Source of the DNA: Pseudomonas sp. JM0905a
GTDB lineage: Bacteria > Pseudomonadota > Gammaproteobacteria > Pseudomonadales > Pseudomonadaceae
Direction of reading: 5' to 3'
Assembly (NCBI RefSeq): GCF_014700075.1
Contig: NZ_JACXBU010000005.1
Location: 186,001 to 250,000, forward strand
DNA: 64,000 bases
Part shown: piece after piece, positions 8,380 through 16,634 of the stretch
Numbering within the stretch: position 1 is the first letter of the stretch
Layout: the number at the start of each line of letters is the position of its first letter
Translations under genes and position numbers: made by a program
Notes under the pieces: generated by a model
Database searches by the model: none
The model's input: the letters and a program-made list of their open reading frames with translations, nothing else
What the model was told of the DNA's origin: nothing

Positions 8380-9507
8380 ATGAGCCCATCCAGCCAGCGG
8401 GTCAGCCATAGAGCCTTGCAAAGTCTGCTGCTGAAGCGCTTCGGCATGGCCGTGGCTACCTACTCGATGGTACTGCTGCTGTGCTGGATCGCCATGTTGG
8501 GCGGGCTGTTCCGGGTTACGGCGAGTACCGCGCTGATCGGTTCCGGCCTCGTTGCCCTGTCCCAGCTCGTGCTGTTCTGGCTGTTCATCAGCGGCCACAA
8601 CCTGCGTTTCTCCGACCCCAGCCTGACGGAACCCCAGGTGCTGCTCGCCCTGGTCTGGAACACCTGGCTGATGTCCATGGTCGATAACGCGCGGGGCACC
8701 CTGCTGGCGGTCTACGTGCTGATCATGATGTTCGGTGTGTTCCAGCTGAAGCCCAGGGTCTTCGCCCGATGTGCCGCGATCGGCTTCTTCGCCTTCGCCG
8801 GCCTCAACCTGTGCGAGGCCTACCAGATGCAACTGGCCGACCCCGCCCTGGCGCTGCTTCAGGTCTGTGTGCTCTTCGTACTGATGGTCTGGCTGAGCCT
8901 GTTCGGGAGCTATGTTCAGGCGCTACGTCAGCGGATGCGCCAACGCCGCTTCGCCCTGCAGGCGCACCAGGACACTCTGCGCGGCATGATGCGCCAGCTG
9001 GAGGACCTGGTTGCGACGGACGAGCTGACCGGGCTGTTCAATCGTCGCCATTTCCTGCGCCTTGCCAGCCGCGAGCTGGACAGCCTGGCGCCGAATCGCC
9101 AGCACGGTCTGGCGCTGATCGATCTCGACCATTTCAAGCGAATCAACGACGTTCACGGCCATGCCGCCGGCGATCGGGTGCTGCAGACCTTCGCCGCGGT
9201 GGCGCGTGCCTGTCTGCGGGACGGTGATGTCCTGGCGCGCTACGGCGGCGAGGAGTTCGTCCTGCTGCTGCCCGGTTGTGATGCGGATCGCCTCACCGCG
9301 TGCTGCGAGCGTCTGCGCGAAGCCTTCACCAGCGCAGAGCCGGTGGGGGTACAGGTGGAGCGGTTGAGCCTCTCGGCCGGCATGACCCTGCTGTCGGCCG
9401 GGGACGACCTGGATGATGCGTTGCAGCGTGCGGATCAGGCACTCTATCGGGCGAAGCGCGGCGGACGTAACCGTTGCGATGCCGCCTGGGAGGGCCAGGG
9501 TGCCTGA
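8380..9507 (+). CDS. sadC: Membrane-bound diguanylate cyclase (SadC-like)
   Basis: This 375-residue inner-membrane protein has about six hydrophobic segments in residues 25-190, then a short coiled linker (LRQRMRQRRFALQAHQD) and a GGDEF domain. The active site is GGEEF at 289-293. An I-site RDGD lies five residues upstream, so product inhibition is expected. It makes c-di-GMP from GTP. I start it at 8380, with GGAAGGAG upstream, rather than at an earlier TTG. The name rests on synteny (fumarase, DGC, ferredoxin reductase, enoyl-CoA hydratase, pykA as in PA4333-PA4329). My memory is that PAO1 SadC is about 100 residues longer, so orthology should be taken as likely, not proven. Its 3' end overlaps the reductase gene by 8 bases. 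Confidence 0.85.
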   Translation: MSPSSQRVSHRALQSLLLKRFGMAVATYSMVLLLCWIAMLGGLFRVTASTALIGSGLVALSQLVLFWLFISGHNLRFSDPSLTEPQVLLALVWNTWLMSMVDNARGTLLAVYVLIMMFGVFQLKPRVFARCAAIGFFAFAGLNLCEAYQMQLADPALALLQVCVLFVLMVWLSLFGSYVQALRQRMRQRRFALQAHQDTLRGMMRQLEDLVATDELTGLFNRRHFLRLASRELDSLAPNRQHGLALIDLDHFKRINDVHGHAAGDRVLQTFAAVARACLRDGDVLARYGGEEFVLLLPGCDADRLTACCERLREAFTSAEPVGVQVERLSLSAGMTLLSAGDDLDDALQRADQALYRAKRGGRNRCDAAWEGQGA

Positions 9508-10441
9508 ACTCGAAGTCGCTGGAAAACGCTGGACCGTAGCACCTGCAAGCAACCTGCTGGATGCCCTGAACGCCGGGGGCTGTAAGGTCCCTTACAGCTG
9601 TCGGGCCGGTAGCTGCCATGCCTGCCTCGTGCGTTGCCTGTCTGGCGAGCCGGCAGACGCCAGGCCGGAAGCGCTGGACAGTTTCCAGCGCGCTGAAGGC
9701 TGGCGGCTGTCCTGCCAGTGCCTGGTGGTGCAGGACCTGGTGGTGGAGGTGTTCGACCCGGCACGCGATGGCGTGGACGCAGAAGTCGTCGGCGTCGACT
9801 GGCCGGCCCCGGACGTCCTGCGCCTGCGACTCGTGCCTTCGCGGCCGCTGCGCTACAGCGCCGGCCAGCATCTCCTGCTATGGAATGACGACGGCGTCGC
9901 CCGGCCCTATTCCCTGGCCAGCCTGCCTGGTTTCGACGACTTCCTCGAATTCCACCTGGATTGCCGCAAACCCGGATTGTTCAGTGACCGGGCCCGGCGC
10001 CTGACACCGGGGGACAAGCTGCGCCTGGGCGAACTCCATGGCGGCGCGTTGCACTATGAACCGGCCTGGGACACCCGGCCGCTGCTGTTCCTTGCCGCGG
10101 GCACTGGACTGGCGCCCCTCTGGGGACTGCTGCGGGAAGCGCTGCGGAATCATCATCAGGGCCCCATCCGCATCATTCATCTGGCCCATGACGCCACCGG
10201 GCATTATCTGGCCAAATCCCTCTCCGAGCTGGCTGCAGCCCATTCCGGGCTTGCCGTCCAGCTGATCACGCCGGCCGAGCTGCCAGAGGTTTTGGCGCAA
10301 TTCCGTCTTGTTTCGCGGCAAACCATCGCCTTACTCTGCGGCCACCCCGCCAGCGTCGAAGAGTTCGCGCGCCGGCTTTATCTGGCCGGTCTGCCCCGTA
10401 ATCAGCTGCTGGCCGATACCTTCCTGACCCGCGAAGCCTGA
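9500..10441 (+). CDS. [2Fe-2S] ferredoxin-type NAD(P)H reductase
   Basis: This 313-residue electron-transfer protein has an N-terminal plant-type ferredoxin domain with CRAGSCHAC plus an upstream Cys and a later SCQC for the [2Fe-2S] cluster. An FAD-binding domain follows (RPYSLAS) and then a NAD(P)H-binding domain (AAGTGLAPLWGLL). I choose the GTG at 9500, with GGGAGG upstream. It overlaps the end of the diguanylate cyclase gene and matches the family start (VPELEVAGKRW). The physiological partner is unknown; the enoyl-CoA hydratase gene downstream suggests a role in ring or fatty-acid metabolism, but this is inference. Confidence 0.85.
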   Translation: MPELEVAGKRWTVAPASNLLDALNAGGCKVPYSCRAGSCHACLVRCLSGEPADARPEALDSFQRAEGWRLSCQCLVVQDLVVEVFDPARDGVDAEVVGVDWPAPDVLRLRLVPSRPLRYSAGQHLLLWNDDGVARPYSLASLPGFDDFLEFHLDCRKPGLFSDRARRLTPGDKLRLGELHGGALHYEPAWDTRPLLFLAAGTGLAPLWGLLREALRNHHQGPIRIIHLAHDATGHYLAKSLSELAAAHSGLAVQLITPAELPEVLAQFRLVSRQTIALLCGHPASVEEFARRLYLAGLPRNQLLADTFLTREA

Positions 10442-10473
10442 CGCCGCGGGCCAACACCAATCGAGGAGTTGCC

Positions 10474-11247
10474 ATGAGCGAGCATATTCTGGTCGAGCGC
10501 GAGCAGGGCCTGCTGACGCTGCGCATGAACCGTCCGGACAAGATGAATGCCCTGACCCGTGCCATGTACAGTCGCATGGCCGAAGTGCTGGACGCGGCGC
10601 GGGACGATCACGAAGTGCGCGCCGTGCTGATCACTGGCACCGAGGAGTGCTTCACCAGCGGCAACGATATCGTCGACTTCCTGCAGGAGCCGCCGAGCGG
10701 GATGGACAGCCCGGTGTTCCAGTTCATGCGCGCGCTGTTCGAATTCCCCAAACCGGTCGTGGCGGCCGTGAGTGGCCCGGCGGTGGGCATCGGTACCACC
10801 CTGCTGCTGCACTGCGACCTGGTCTATGTCAGCTGCAACGCCAAGCTGAAGATGCCGTTCGTCAACCTGGGCCTGTGCCCCGAATTCGGTTCCAGCCTGA
10901 TCCTGCCGCGCTTGCTCGGTCATGCGAAAGCGGCTGAGCTGCTGCTGTTGGGCGAAGGCTTCACCGGTGAGCAGGCTGCCAGTTGGGGTATCGCCAACGC
11001 CGCCCTGGAAAATGGTGCCGCGACCCTGGCCCGTGCCCGCGAGGCCGCGCTGCGATTCCTCGACCTGGCGCCTTCGGCCCTGATCGCGAGCAAGCGCCTG
11101 ATGCAGGCACCGGGGCGTGAGGAATTGCGCCGGGTGATCGCGGAGGAGGGCGAGCTGTTCACTCAGCGCCTGCGTTCTCCGGAAGCGGTGGAAGCGCTGT
11201 CGGCCTTCACCCAGCGTCGCAAGCCGGATTTCTCGAAGTTCGTATGA
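10474..11247 (+). CDS. Enoyl-CoA hydratase/isomerase family protein
   Basis: This is a 257-residue crotonase-fold enzyme. The first oxyanion-hole strand is around EECFTSGNDIVDF. The second is GPAVGIGTTLLLHCDLVY. The usual catalytic Glu positions lie near FVNLGLCPEFGSSLILPRLLG, where Pro-Glu-Phe-Gly-Ser-Ser resembles isomerase-type members. It hydrates or isomerises an enoyl-CoA. GAGGAG precedes the ATG. It follows the ferredoxin reductase by 32 bases and is likely co-transcribed with sadC and the reductase. Confidence 0.85.
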   Translation: MSEHILVEREQGLLTLRMNRPDKMNALTRAMYSRMAEVLDAARDDHEVRAVLITGTEECFTSGNDIVDFLQEPPSGMDSPVFQFMRALFEFPKPVVAAVSGPAVGIGTTLLLHCDLVYVSCNAKLKMPFVNLGLCPEFGSSLILPRLLGHAKAAELLLLGEGFTGEQAASWGIANAALENGAATLARAREAALRFLDLAPSALIASKRLMQAPGREELRRVIAEEGELFTQRLRSPEAVEALSAFTQRRKPDFSKFV

Positions 11248-11262
11248 CACCTGCTTTTTGAC

Positions 11263-11361
11263 TGTGGGGGCGAATTCATTCGCTAAGGGCAGCTCGGCTG
11301 CCCCCTTCGACATCGCAGGGCAGACCTTCGGCCTGCATGGCGAATGAATTCGCCCCTACAA
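11263..11361. repeat. Full-length family A palindromic repeat
   Basis: This is the best complete copy of a roughly 98-base element. The left end has GGGGGCGAATTCATTCGC, the right end has GGCGAATGAATTCGCCCC, and two inner hairpins lie between them (GGGCAGC-TCG-GCTGCCC and GCAGACC-TTC-GGCCTGC). The ends are inverted with respect to each other. It has no coding capacity. Other copies lie near 1-65, 33418-33459, 38548-38645 and 43716-43814. Confidence 0.85.
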
Positions 11362-11384
11362 GCAATCAGCTGGTTCACGCCCAT

Positions 11385-11416
11385 GAAAAAACCGCCCCGA
11401 AGGGCGGTTTTTTTGT
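11385..11416. terminator. Bidirectional terminator between enoyl-CoA hydratase and pykA
   Basis: The stem ACCGCCC-CGA-AGGGCGGT has an A-run on the left and seven Ts on the right. It is positioned to end both convergent transcripts. Confidence 0.92.
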
Positions 11417-11428
11417 TTCCAGGCCGGG

Positions 11429-12880
11429 TCAGACCAGCAGGTCGCCGACGTGGAGGATCTTCATGGTGTTGGTGCCGCCCTGGGTGGTGTAGCTGTCACC
11501 CTTGGTCAGAATCACCCAGTCACCCTTGTTCACCACACCGCGTTGCAGCAGTTCGTCCACGGCCATCTGGCTGACCTTCTCCGGCGGCAGCGCGGCGGCG
11601 TCGAAGGGGATGGTCTCCACGCCACGGAACAGGGCCACGCGGGCCTGGGTTTCGCGGTGCGGGGAGTAGGCGAAGATCGGTACCGAGGAACGGATGCGCG
11701 ACATGATCAGCGGGGTGTAGCCGCTTTCGGTCAGGCAGATGATGGCCTTGATGCCCGGGAAATGGTTGGCGGTGTACATCGACGCGAGAGCGATGCTTTC
11801 GTCGCAGCGGTCGAAGGTCTGGCCGACGCGGTGGTGCGAGCGGCGGCTGTCCGGGTGCTTCTCGGCGCCCTGGCAGATGCGCGCCATGGCCTGCACCGCT
11901 TCCACCGGGTACTCGCCAGCGGCGCTTTCGGCGGAAAGCATCACGGCGTCGGTATAGTCGAGCACGGCGTTGGCTACGTCCGAAACTTCGGCGCGGGTCG
12001 GCATCGGGCTGTGGATCATCGACTCCATCATCTGGGTCGCGGTGATCACGGCTTTGTTGTAGCGGCGGGCGTGCAGGATGATCTTCTTCTGGATGCCCAC
12101 CAGCTCGGCATCGCCGATTTCCACGCCCAGGTCGCCACGAGCCACCATCACGGCGTCACTGGCGCGGATCAGGCCGTCGAGGGCTTCGTCGTCGGCCACT
12201 GCTTCGGCGCGTTCGATCTTGGCCACCAGCCAGGCCTTGCCACCGGCTTCGTCGCGCAGGCGGCGGGCCAGTTCCATGTCGGCGGCGTCACGGGGGAAGG
12301 AAACGGCCAGGTAATCCAGTTCCATTTCCGCGGCCAGCTTGATGTCGGCCTTGTCCTTGGCGGTCAGGGCCGGAGCGGTCAGGCCACCGCCACGGCGGTT
12401 GATGCCCTTGTGGTCCGACAGCGGGCCGCCGATCAGCACGCGGCACTGCAGTTCGTCGGCGCTGGTGCCTTCGACGCGCATGACCACGCGGCCGTCGTCC
12501 AGCAGCAGCTCGTCGCCGACGCCGCAGTCCTTGATCAGGTCCGGGTAGTCGATGCCCACCACTTCCTGGTTGCCGGCGTCACGGGGATGGGTGACGGAGA
12601 AGCGGAAGCTGTCGCCTTCTTTCAGTTCGATGCGCTTGTTGGCGAACTTGGCGATGCGGATCTTCGGGCCTTGCAGGTCGCCGAGCAGGGCGACGAAGCG
12701 GCCATGCTTGGCGGCCAGTTCGCGGACCAGGCGGGCGCGTGCCTTGTGTTCTTCGGGGCTGCCGTGGGAGAAGTTCAGGCGGGCGACGTTCAAGCCCGCG
12801 ATGATCAGTTGCTCCAGGACCTCCGGGGAGTTGCTGGCCGGGCCGAGGGTGGCGACGATTTTGGTGCGGCGGAAAGGCAT
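11429..12880 (-). CDS. pykA: Pyruvate kinase (type II)
   Basis: This 483-residue pyruvate kinase converts phosphoenolpyruvate and ADP to pyruvate and ATP. The N-terminus RRTKIVATLGPASNSPE is typical. The active-site region includes NFSHGSPEEH, MVARGDLGVEI and the PK signature around LVAKIERAEA. ATQMMESMIHSPMPTRAEVSDVANAV is the family's most conserved block. It lacks the K+-binding Thr/Lys context only in ways I cannot judge. Its position beside the sadC / enoyl-CoA hydratase block matches PA4329. It is monocistronic with its own terminator. Confidence 0.95.
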   Translation of the reverse strand: MPFRRTKIVATLGPASNSPEVLEQLIIAGLNVARLNFSHGSPEEHKARARLVRELAAKHGRFVALLGDLQGPKIRIAKFANKRIELKEGDSFRFSVTHPRDAGNQEVVGIDYPDLIKDCGVGDELLLDDGRVVMRVEGTSADELQCRVLIGGPLSDHKGINRRGGGLTAPALTAKDKADIKLAAEMELDYLAVSFPRDAADMELARRLRDEAGGKAWLVAKIERAEAVADDEALDGLIRASDAVMVARGDLGVEIGDAELVGIQKKIILHARRYNKAVITATQMMESMIHSPMPTRAEVSDVANAVLDYTDAVMLSAESAAGEYPVEAVQAMARICQGAEKHPDSRRSHHRVGQTFDRCDESIALASMYTANHFPGIKAIICLTESGYTPLIMSRIRSSVPIFAYSPHRETQARVALFRGVETIPFDAAALPPEKVSQMAVDELLQRGVVNKGDWVILTKGDSYTTQGGTNTMKILHVGDLLV

Positions 12881-12990
12881 GCGAAGACTCCATTTTTCAA
12901 GCAGAGCCCGAGGCTACTACGCAGAAAAACTGTAGTCATTGTTCCTTTTCACTACCCGCTGAATTGTTTCAGGTGGCCCGCCGGGCGGTG

Positions 12991-13794
12991 TCACGGGCGA
13001 TCCGAGTTCAGGGCCTGGTCCAGGTGGCGCGAGGCCTTGGTGGCCAGGTCGCTGTCGGGGAACTGCACCAGCAGCCGGCGGAAATAGCCGATGGCCTTGT
13101 CGCGGTTGGCGTGGGGATTGTCCGGCGCCAGGTACATCAGGCCCAGCTGGTAGAGCGCCTTCTGCTTGATGTCCGGCTGCACATGGGCATCGGATAGCGC
13201 CAGCAGATAGAGTTCCTCGGCTTCGGCGACGCGGTCCTTGAGCACGGCACGACGCGAGAGCAGGGTCATGTCCGGGTCGAGCCCCGGTTTGTACAGGTCG
13301 AGATTGTTGCTTGGCTGCCAGGTGGCGAGGAGCTCGCGGGAGGTCTTTTGTACCGGGTCCTTCGCCCGCTGGCGGACCACCAGGATGCGCGCTTCGGCAC
13401 GTTCGGCCGCACGGCTGCTGGGGAATTCGTTCAGTACACGCTCCAGATAGGCCAGTGCCTTGGTGTCATCACGCTGCTCGTTGAAGCGGCTCATGTAGAT
13501 CAGGCCGATCTGGTACAGGGCGATGGCGCGCACGTCGTCGCTGAACTTGTCGTCGCGGTAGCCGACCAGGTAAAGCTCTTCCGCTTCCGGGCTCTTGGCG
13601 TCGCGGATGGTCATGGCGCTGTAGGTGAGCAGATCGCCTTCTTCTTCCACGGCGGCGGCCATGCGCTTGCTCTTCATGGTCTTGTACTCCACCACTTCGT
13701 TGGTGGTGACCTGCGCGATGAACAACGGGGTAGTGGGCGAACAGGCGCCCAACAGCAGGCAGAGGGCGAGCAGGGCGGGAAGGCTGGGATGCAT
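12991..13794 (-). CDS. Tetratricopeptide-repeat lipoprotein
   Basis: This is a 267-residue lipoprotein with lipobox LGAC (Cys near residue 18). It contains at least two TPR-like helical pairs: IALYQIGLIYMSRFNEQRD...ALAYLERVLNEFPSS and KALYQLGLMYLAPDNPHAN...AIGYFRRLLVQFPDS. Such outer-membrane TPR lipoproteins often serve as assembly scaffolds, but no specific partner is evident. It is divergent from another small TPR lipoprotein gene at 13962, with 167 bases between the starts. The two may be regulated together. Confidence 0.75.
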   Translation of the reverse strand: MHPSLPALLALCLLLGACSPTTPLFIAQVTTNEVVEYKTMKSKRMAAAVEEEGDLLTYSAMTIRDAKSPEAEELYLVGYRDDKFSDDVRAIALYQIGLIYMSRFNEQRDDTKALAYLERVLNEFPSSRAAERAEARILVVRQRAKDPVQKTSRELLATWQPSNNLDLYKPGLDPDMTLLSRRAVLKDRVAEAEELYLLALSDAHVQPDIKQKALYQLGLMYLAPDNPHANRDKAIGYFRRLLVQFPDSDLATKASRHLDQALNSDRP

Positions 13795-13961
13795 GACGGG
13801 ACCGGGTCCTTGGGCGACCTCCGCAGTCTAGCAGTGGCCGCGTGCCATCCGTGGCAGGCGCCGACAGGACCAATCGGAGGTTATGCTTCGCATCCTGATC
13901 GCCCGGTGGCCTGAAGAAGCGACGCGCCCGGCCGATATCCCGGTGGACGGAGGAACCAACC

Positions 13962-14333
13962 ATGCGAACCCTGATCATCCTGACCCTGCTGGCGGCCGTG
14001 AGCGGCTGCACGCGCTGGTCCCTGGACCATCACCTGAACAATGCCTACCGCTCCTACGAGGACGGCGACTGCGAAGACGTGATGCTCGAATTGTCCAAGG
14101 CCGAGCGCAAGAGCCGCTCCCGCCAGTATCTGCAGCCGGAAATCTCCCTGCTGCGCGGCCAGTGCCTGGAGCGCCAGAGCCTGTTCGTCGATGCGGCGCA
14201 GACCTATCAGTTCATTATTGCCCGCTACCCCTCCAGCGAGTACGCCTACCGCGCCAAGGCGCGCCTGGAGACGCTCCAGCAGCTCGGTCGCGTGAGCAGC
14301 AGTAGCGCCAAGGCCAACGCGGCGCCGCTCTGA
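13962..14333 (+). CDS. Small TPR-like lipoprotein
   Basis: This 123-residue lipoprotein has lipobox VSGC (Cys near residue 16). One or two TPR motifs are visible (LQPEISLLRGQCLERQSLF and DAAQTYQFIIARYPSSEYAY), as in YfiO/BamD-like and PilF-like helical repeats but much shorter. A GGAGGAA ribosome site sits upstream. The function is unknown. It is divergent from the larger TPR lipoprotein gene and about 80 bases upstream of the DUF4124 gene, so an envelope cluster is possible. Confidence 0.7.
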   Translation: MRTLIILTLLAAVSGCTRWSLDHHLNNAYRSYEDGDCEDVMLELSKAERKSRSRQYLQPEISLLRGQCLERQSLFVDAAQTYQFIIARYPSSEYAYRAKARLETLQQLGRVSSSSAKANAAPL

Positions 14334-14416
14334 CCCGTAACCCGGCCGTCGGTCGTTGGCAGCTTGAGCTGCGATGGGCCGGGACTAAGCTGAGCCTCTA
14401 TCCGAGGGCCACTGGA

Positions 14417-14839
14417 ATGCGCCACCTGCTGTGCTGCCTGTTGCTGATACCGGCCATCGCCGGCGCGGAGATCTACCGCTGGACCGATGCGCAGGGACAA
14501 GTGCATTTCAGCGAGACGCCACAGGAGGGAGCCGAGGTCGTATCGGTAAAACCCCAGGTAGTGGAGCGGGATCAGGCGACCCGAGAACGTGAGGCTCGCA
14601 CCGAGAAAATCCACGACGCGCGTCGCCAGGAACAGGCAGCCGCCGTCGAGAAGGCCGAGGTAGCACGCGAACAGCGGCAGAAGCTGTGCGGCCAGTGGCG
14701 CGATCAGCAAGGACAGCTGAGTTACGGCGGACCGTACTACCGTCTCGACGAGCGTGGCGAGCGACAGTACTACACTGATGAACAGATCGAGTCCTTCCGT
14801 CGCAAATTGGCCGAGAGCCTGGCCCGAGATTGCAATTGA
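14417..14839 (+). CDS. DUF4124 domain-containing exported protein
   Basis: This 140-residue protein has a signal peptide (residues 1-17, IPAIAGA-E). The DUF4124 signature IYRWTDAQGQVHFSETP follows at residues 19-35. Next comes a long charged helix (about residues 50-95, rich in Arg, Glu, Ala) predicted as a coiled coil, and the C-terminal segment GPYYRLDERGERQYYTDEQIE. DUF4124 proteins are periplasmic and of unknown function, common in Pseudomonas. The gene lies between the small TPR lipoprotein and the PilZ gene. Confidence 0.8.
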   Translation: MRHLLCCLLLIPAIAGAEIYRWTDAQGQVHFSETPQEGAEVVSVKPQVVERDQATREREARTEKIHDARRQEQAAAVEKAEVAREQRQKLCGQWRDQQGQLSYGGPYYRLDERGERQYYTDEQIESFRRKLAESLARDCN

Positions 14840-14899
14840 AGGTTGGTCTGGAGCGGCAACGAGTCCATACTGAAATGCCATTAATAGCGATTTGATATC

Positions 14900-15259
14900 A
14901 TGCCGACAAAGCGCCGTATCGAACGCCATCAGTTGCCTTACTACCTGAAGGTGTTCAATCGCATCACCGACAAGCCCATGGGTTATCTGGGCAACGTCTC
15001 CATGGACGGCCTGATGCTGATCAGCCAGCTGCCCATGCTGGTGGGCGCGCGCTTCGACATGCGCTTGAAGATTCCGGGAAAGGATGGGCAGCTGCACTTC
15101 ATCGACTTCTACGCCACCTGCCAGTGGTGCCATGAGGACGTGACCCCGGGGAACTACGATTCCGGCTTTTCCCTGGTGGCACCGCCGGCTGAATACGCGG
15201 ACCTCATCGATGCCCTGCGTTTCTATTTCAGCTTTCGCCCTTTGGCCGCCTCGGCCTGA
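14900..15259 (+). CDS. PilZ domain protein (likely c-di-GMP receptor)
   Basis: This 119-residue single-domain protein carries both PilZ signature motifs for c-di-GMP binding: the RxxxR loop at R5-R9 (KRRIER) and N32-x-S34-x-x-G37 (GNVSMDG). The remainder is a beta-barrel (MLVGARFDMRLKIPG, FYATCQWCHED). It has no output domain, so it would act by protein-protein contact. It is one of several c-di-GMP-related genes in the window. The ribosome-binding site is weak (GATATC just before the ATG). It is followed by a terminator. Confidence 0.85.
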   Translation: MPTKRRIERHQLPYYLKVFNRITDKPMGYLGNVSMDGLMLISQLPMLVGARFDMRLKIPGKDGQLHFIDFYATCQWCHEDVTPGNYDSGFSLVAPPAEYADLIDALRFYFSFRPLAASA

Positions 15260-15321
15260 GTCTGCCTGAAGGATGGTCGTCGCCTGGTCGACTGTTTCCC
15301 GAAGAACTCCGAAAAACCAAT

Positions 15322-15350
15322 GAAAAAGGCGCCAGATGGCGCCTTTTTCA
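15322..15350. terminator. Bidirectional terminator between pilZ-type gene and L,D-transpeptidase
   Basis: The stem AGGCGCC-AGAT-GGCGCCT is flanked by A5 and T5, so it can end transcripts from both sides. Confidence 0.9.
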
Positions 15351-15362
15351 TTGCAGATGGAA

Positions 15363-15872
15363 TCAGGGGCGGATCTCGATCAGGGTGCCGTCCTTCACCA
15401 GGCTCCAGATCTCGCGCATGTCGGCGTTCTTCATGGCGATGCAGCCCTCGGTCCAGTCCAGGGTGTGGAAGTACCACTCCGGGTATTCCTCATCCAGCGG
15501 GGTGCCATGGATCATGATCATGCCGCCCGGCGGCACGCCTTTGTCCCGTGCCTTGGCGGCATCGCGGGCATTGGGGTAGGAGATGTGCATGGCCAGGTTG
15601 AACTTGTCGCTGGTCTTGCGCCAGTCGATCCAGTAGAAGCCTTCCGGGGTGCGCTGGTCGCCTTCACGCAGCTTGGGGCCGGTGGGGACTTTGCCAAGGG
15701 AAATGCGGTACGTCTTGAGGATGTCGCCGCGATTCATCAGCAACAGCTTGCGTTCCGATTTCACCACCAGGACCTTGTCAATGGATTTGCCACCCAGCGT
15801 CGGCGTAGTGCTTGCCTGGGCGAGAGCGGCAAGGCTCATGAAAAGTACGACTAGCAACCAGCGCATCGGCAC
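15363..15872 (-). CDS. L,D-transpeptidase (YkuD domain), exported
   Basis: This 169-residue protein has a signal peptide (residues 1-20, LAALAQA-S) and a compact YkuD catalytic domain. The catalytic His is in MIMIHGTP and the catalytic Cys in the DWTEGCIAMKN motif. Such enzymes form 3-3 peptidoglycan crosslinks or attach proteins to meso-diaminopimelate in the periplasm; this short form without a LysM domain is usually called an ErfK/YbiS/YafK-type protein. TEGC in place of the usual S/T-x-GC is within family variation. It shares its strand with the Nudix gene upstream (39-base gap). Confidence 0.85.
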   Translation of the reverse strand: MPMRWLLVVLFMSLAALAQASTTPTLGGKSIDKVLVVKSERKLLLMNRGDILKTYRISLGKVPTGPKLREGDQRTPEGFYWIDWRKTSDKFNLAMHISYPNARDAAKARDKGVPPGGMIMIHGTPLDEEYPEWYFHTLDWTEGCIAMKNADMREIWSLVKDGTLIEIRP

Positions 15873-15911
15873 GACATCCCCACAGTGTTCACATATTAAG
15901 CAGAATAGCGG

Positions 15912-16466
15912 TCAGGCTTTCTTGTAATAGGCCAGCAACGGCGCGAGTGGCTCGTTGCGCACCGGGAAGACCTGCCCGGCACGATCGGCGAAGTAGCATT
16001 CTAAGGTACGGCCCACGGTCGGAAAAGCCAGCTCCGACCAGGGAATATCCCGTTCGTGAAACAGGCGAACCTCCAGGCTTTCCTCGCCGGCAGCGAAGTC
16101 CAGGTCCACCAGTTCGGCGCGGAAGAAGGTGTAGACCTGGCTGATGTGTGGCAGGTCGAACAGGGTGTAGAGGCTGAGGTTGCGCACCCGCGCGCAGGCT
16201 TCTTCGAGGGTTTCGCGCGTGGCGGCCTGCTCCATGGTCTCGCCGTTCTCCATGAAGCCGGCGGGGAGCGTCCAGTAACCCTTGCGCGGGTCGATGGCGC
16301 GACGGCAGAGCAGCACCTGCTCACCCCACACCGGCAGGCAACCGGCGACGATACGTGGGTTCTGGTAGTGGATCGTGTGGCAGCTTTCGCACACATAGCG
16401 CAGGCGGTTGTCGCCGTCGGGGATGCGCTGGACGACCGGGCCGCCACACTGGCTGCAGTATTTCAT
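15912..16466 (-). CDS. Nudix hydrolase with N-terminal zinc ribbon
   Basis: This is a 184-residue protein. Residues 1-32 form a zinc ribbon (C4, C7, C26, C29). The Nudix domain follows, with the box beginning GFMENGE and ending RETLEEACA (pattern G-x5-E-x7-RE-x2-EE). The zinc ribbon plus Nudix layout recalls NADH pyrophosphatase NudC, but the protein is shorter and lacks the NudC SQPWPFPxS motif. The substrate is therefore probably another nucleoside diphosphate derivative. It is likely co-transcribed with the L,D-transpeptidase gene downstream. Confidence 0.82.
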   Translation of the reverse strand: MKYCSQCGGPVVQRIPDGDNRLRYVCESCHTIHYQNPRIVAGCLPVWGEQVLLCRRAIDPRKGYWTLPAGFMENGETMEQAATRETLEEACARVRNLSLYTLFDLPHISQVYTFFRAELVDLDFAAGEESLEVRLFHERDIPWSELAFPTVGRTLECYFADRAGQVFPVRNEPLAPLLAYYKKA

Positions 16467-16634
16467 CGTGGTTCCTCAGGGGCAGGCGCCCATCTTGGCG
16501 CGGCACGGTGTCGCACGGCAAGCGGGTGCCGGGCAAACAAAAGGTAGTGAATGCTGCGACCTGTCGGCGTAGGACTTGGGCGGTCCCAAGGTTCATGCCA
16601 TGATGCCCGGCAGTTGAGAACAACGAGAAAATCC

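Noticed and set aside
11450-13087. Long open frame opposite pykA
   Set aside because: An antisense shadow; pyruvate kinase motifs are on the other strand.
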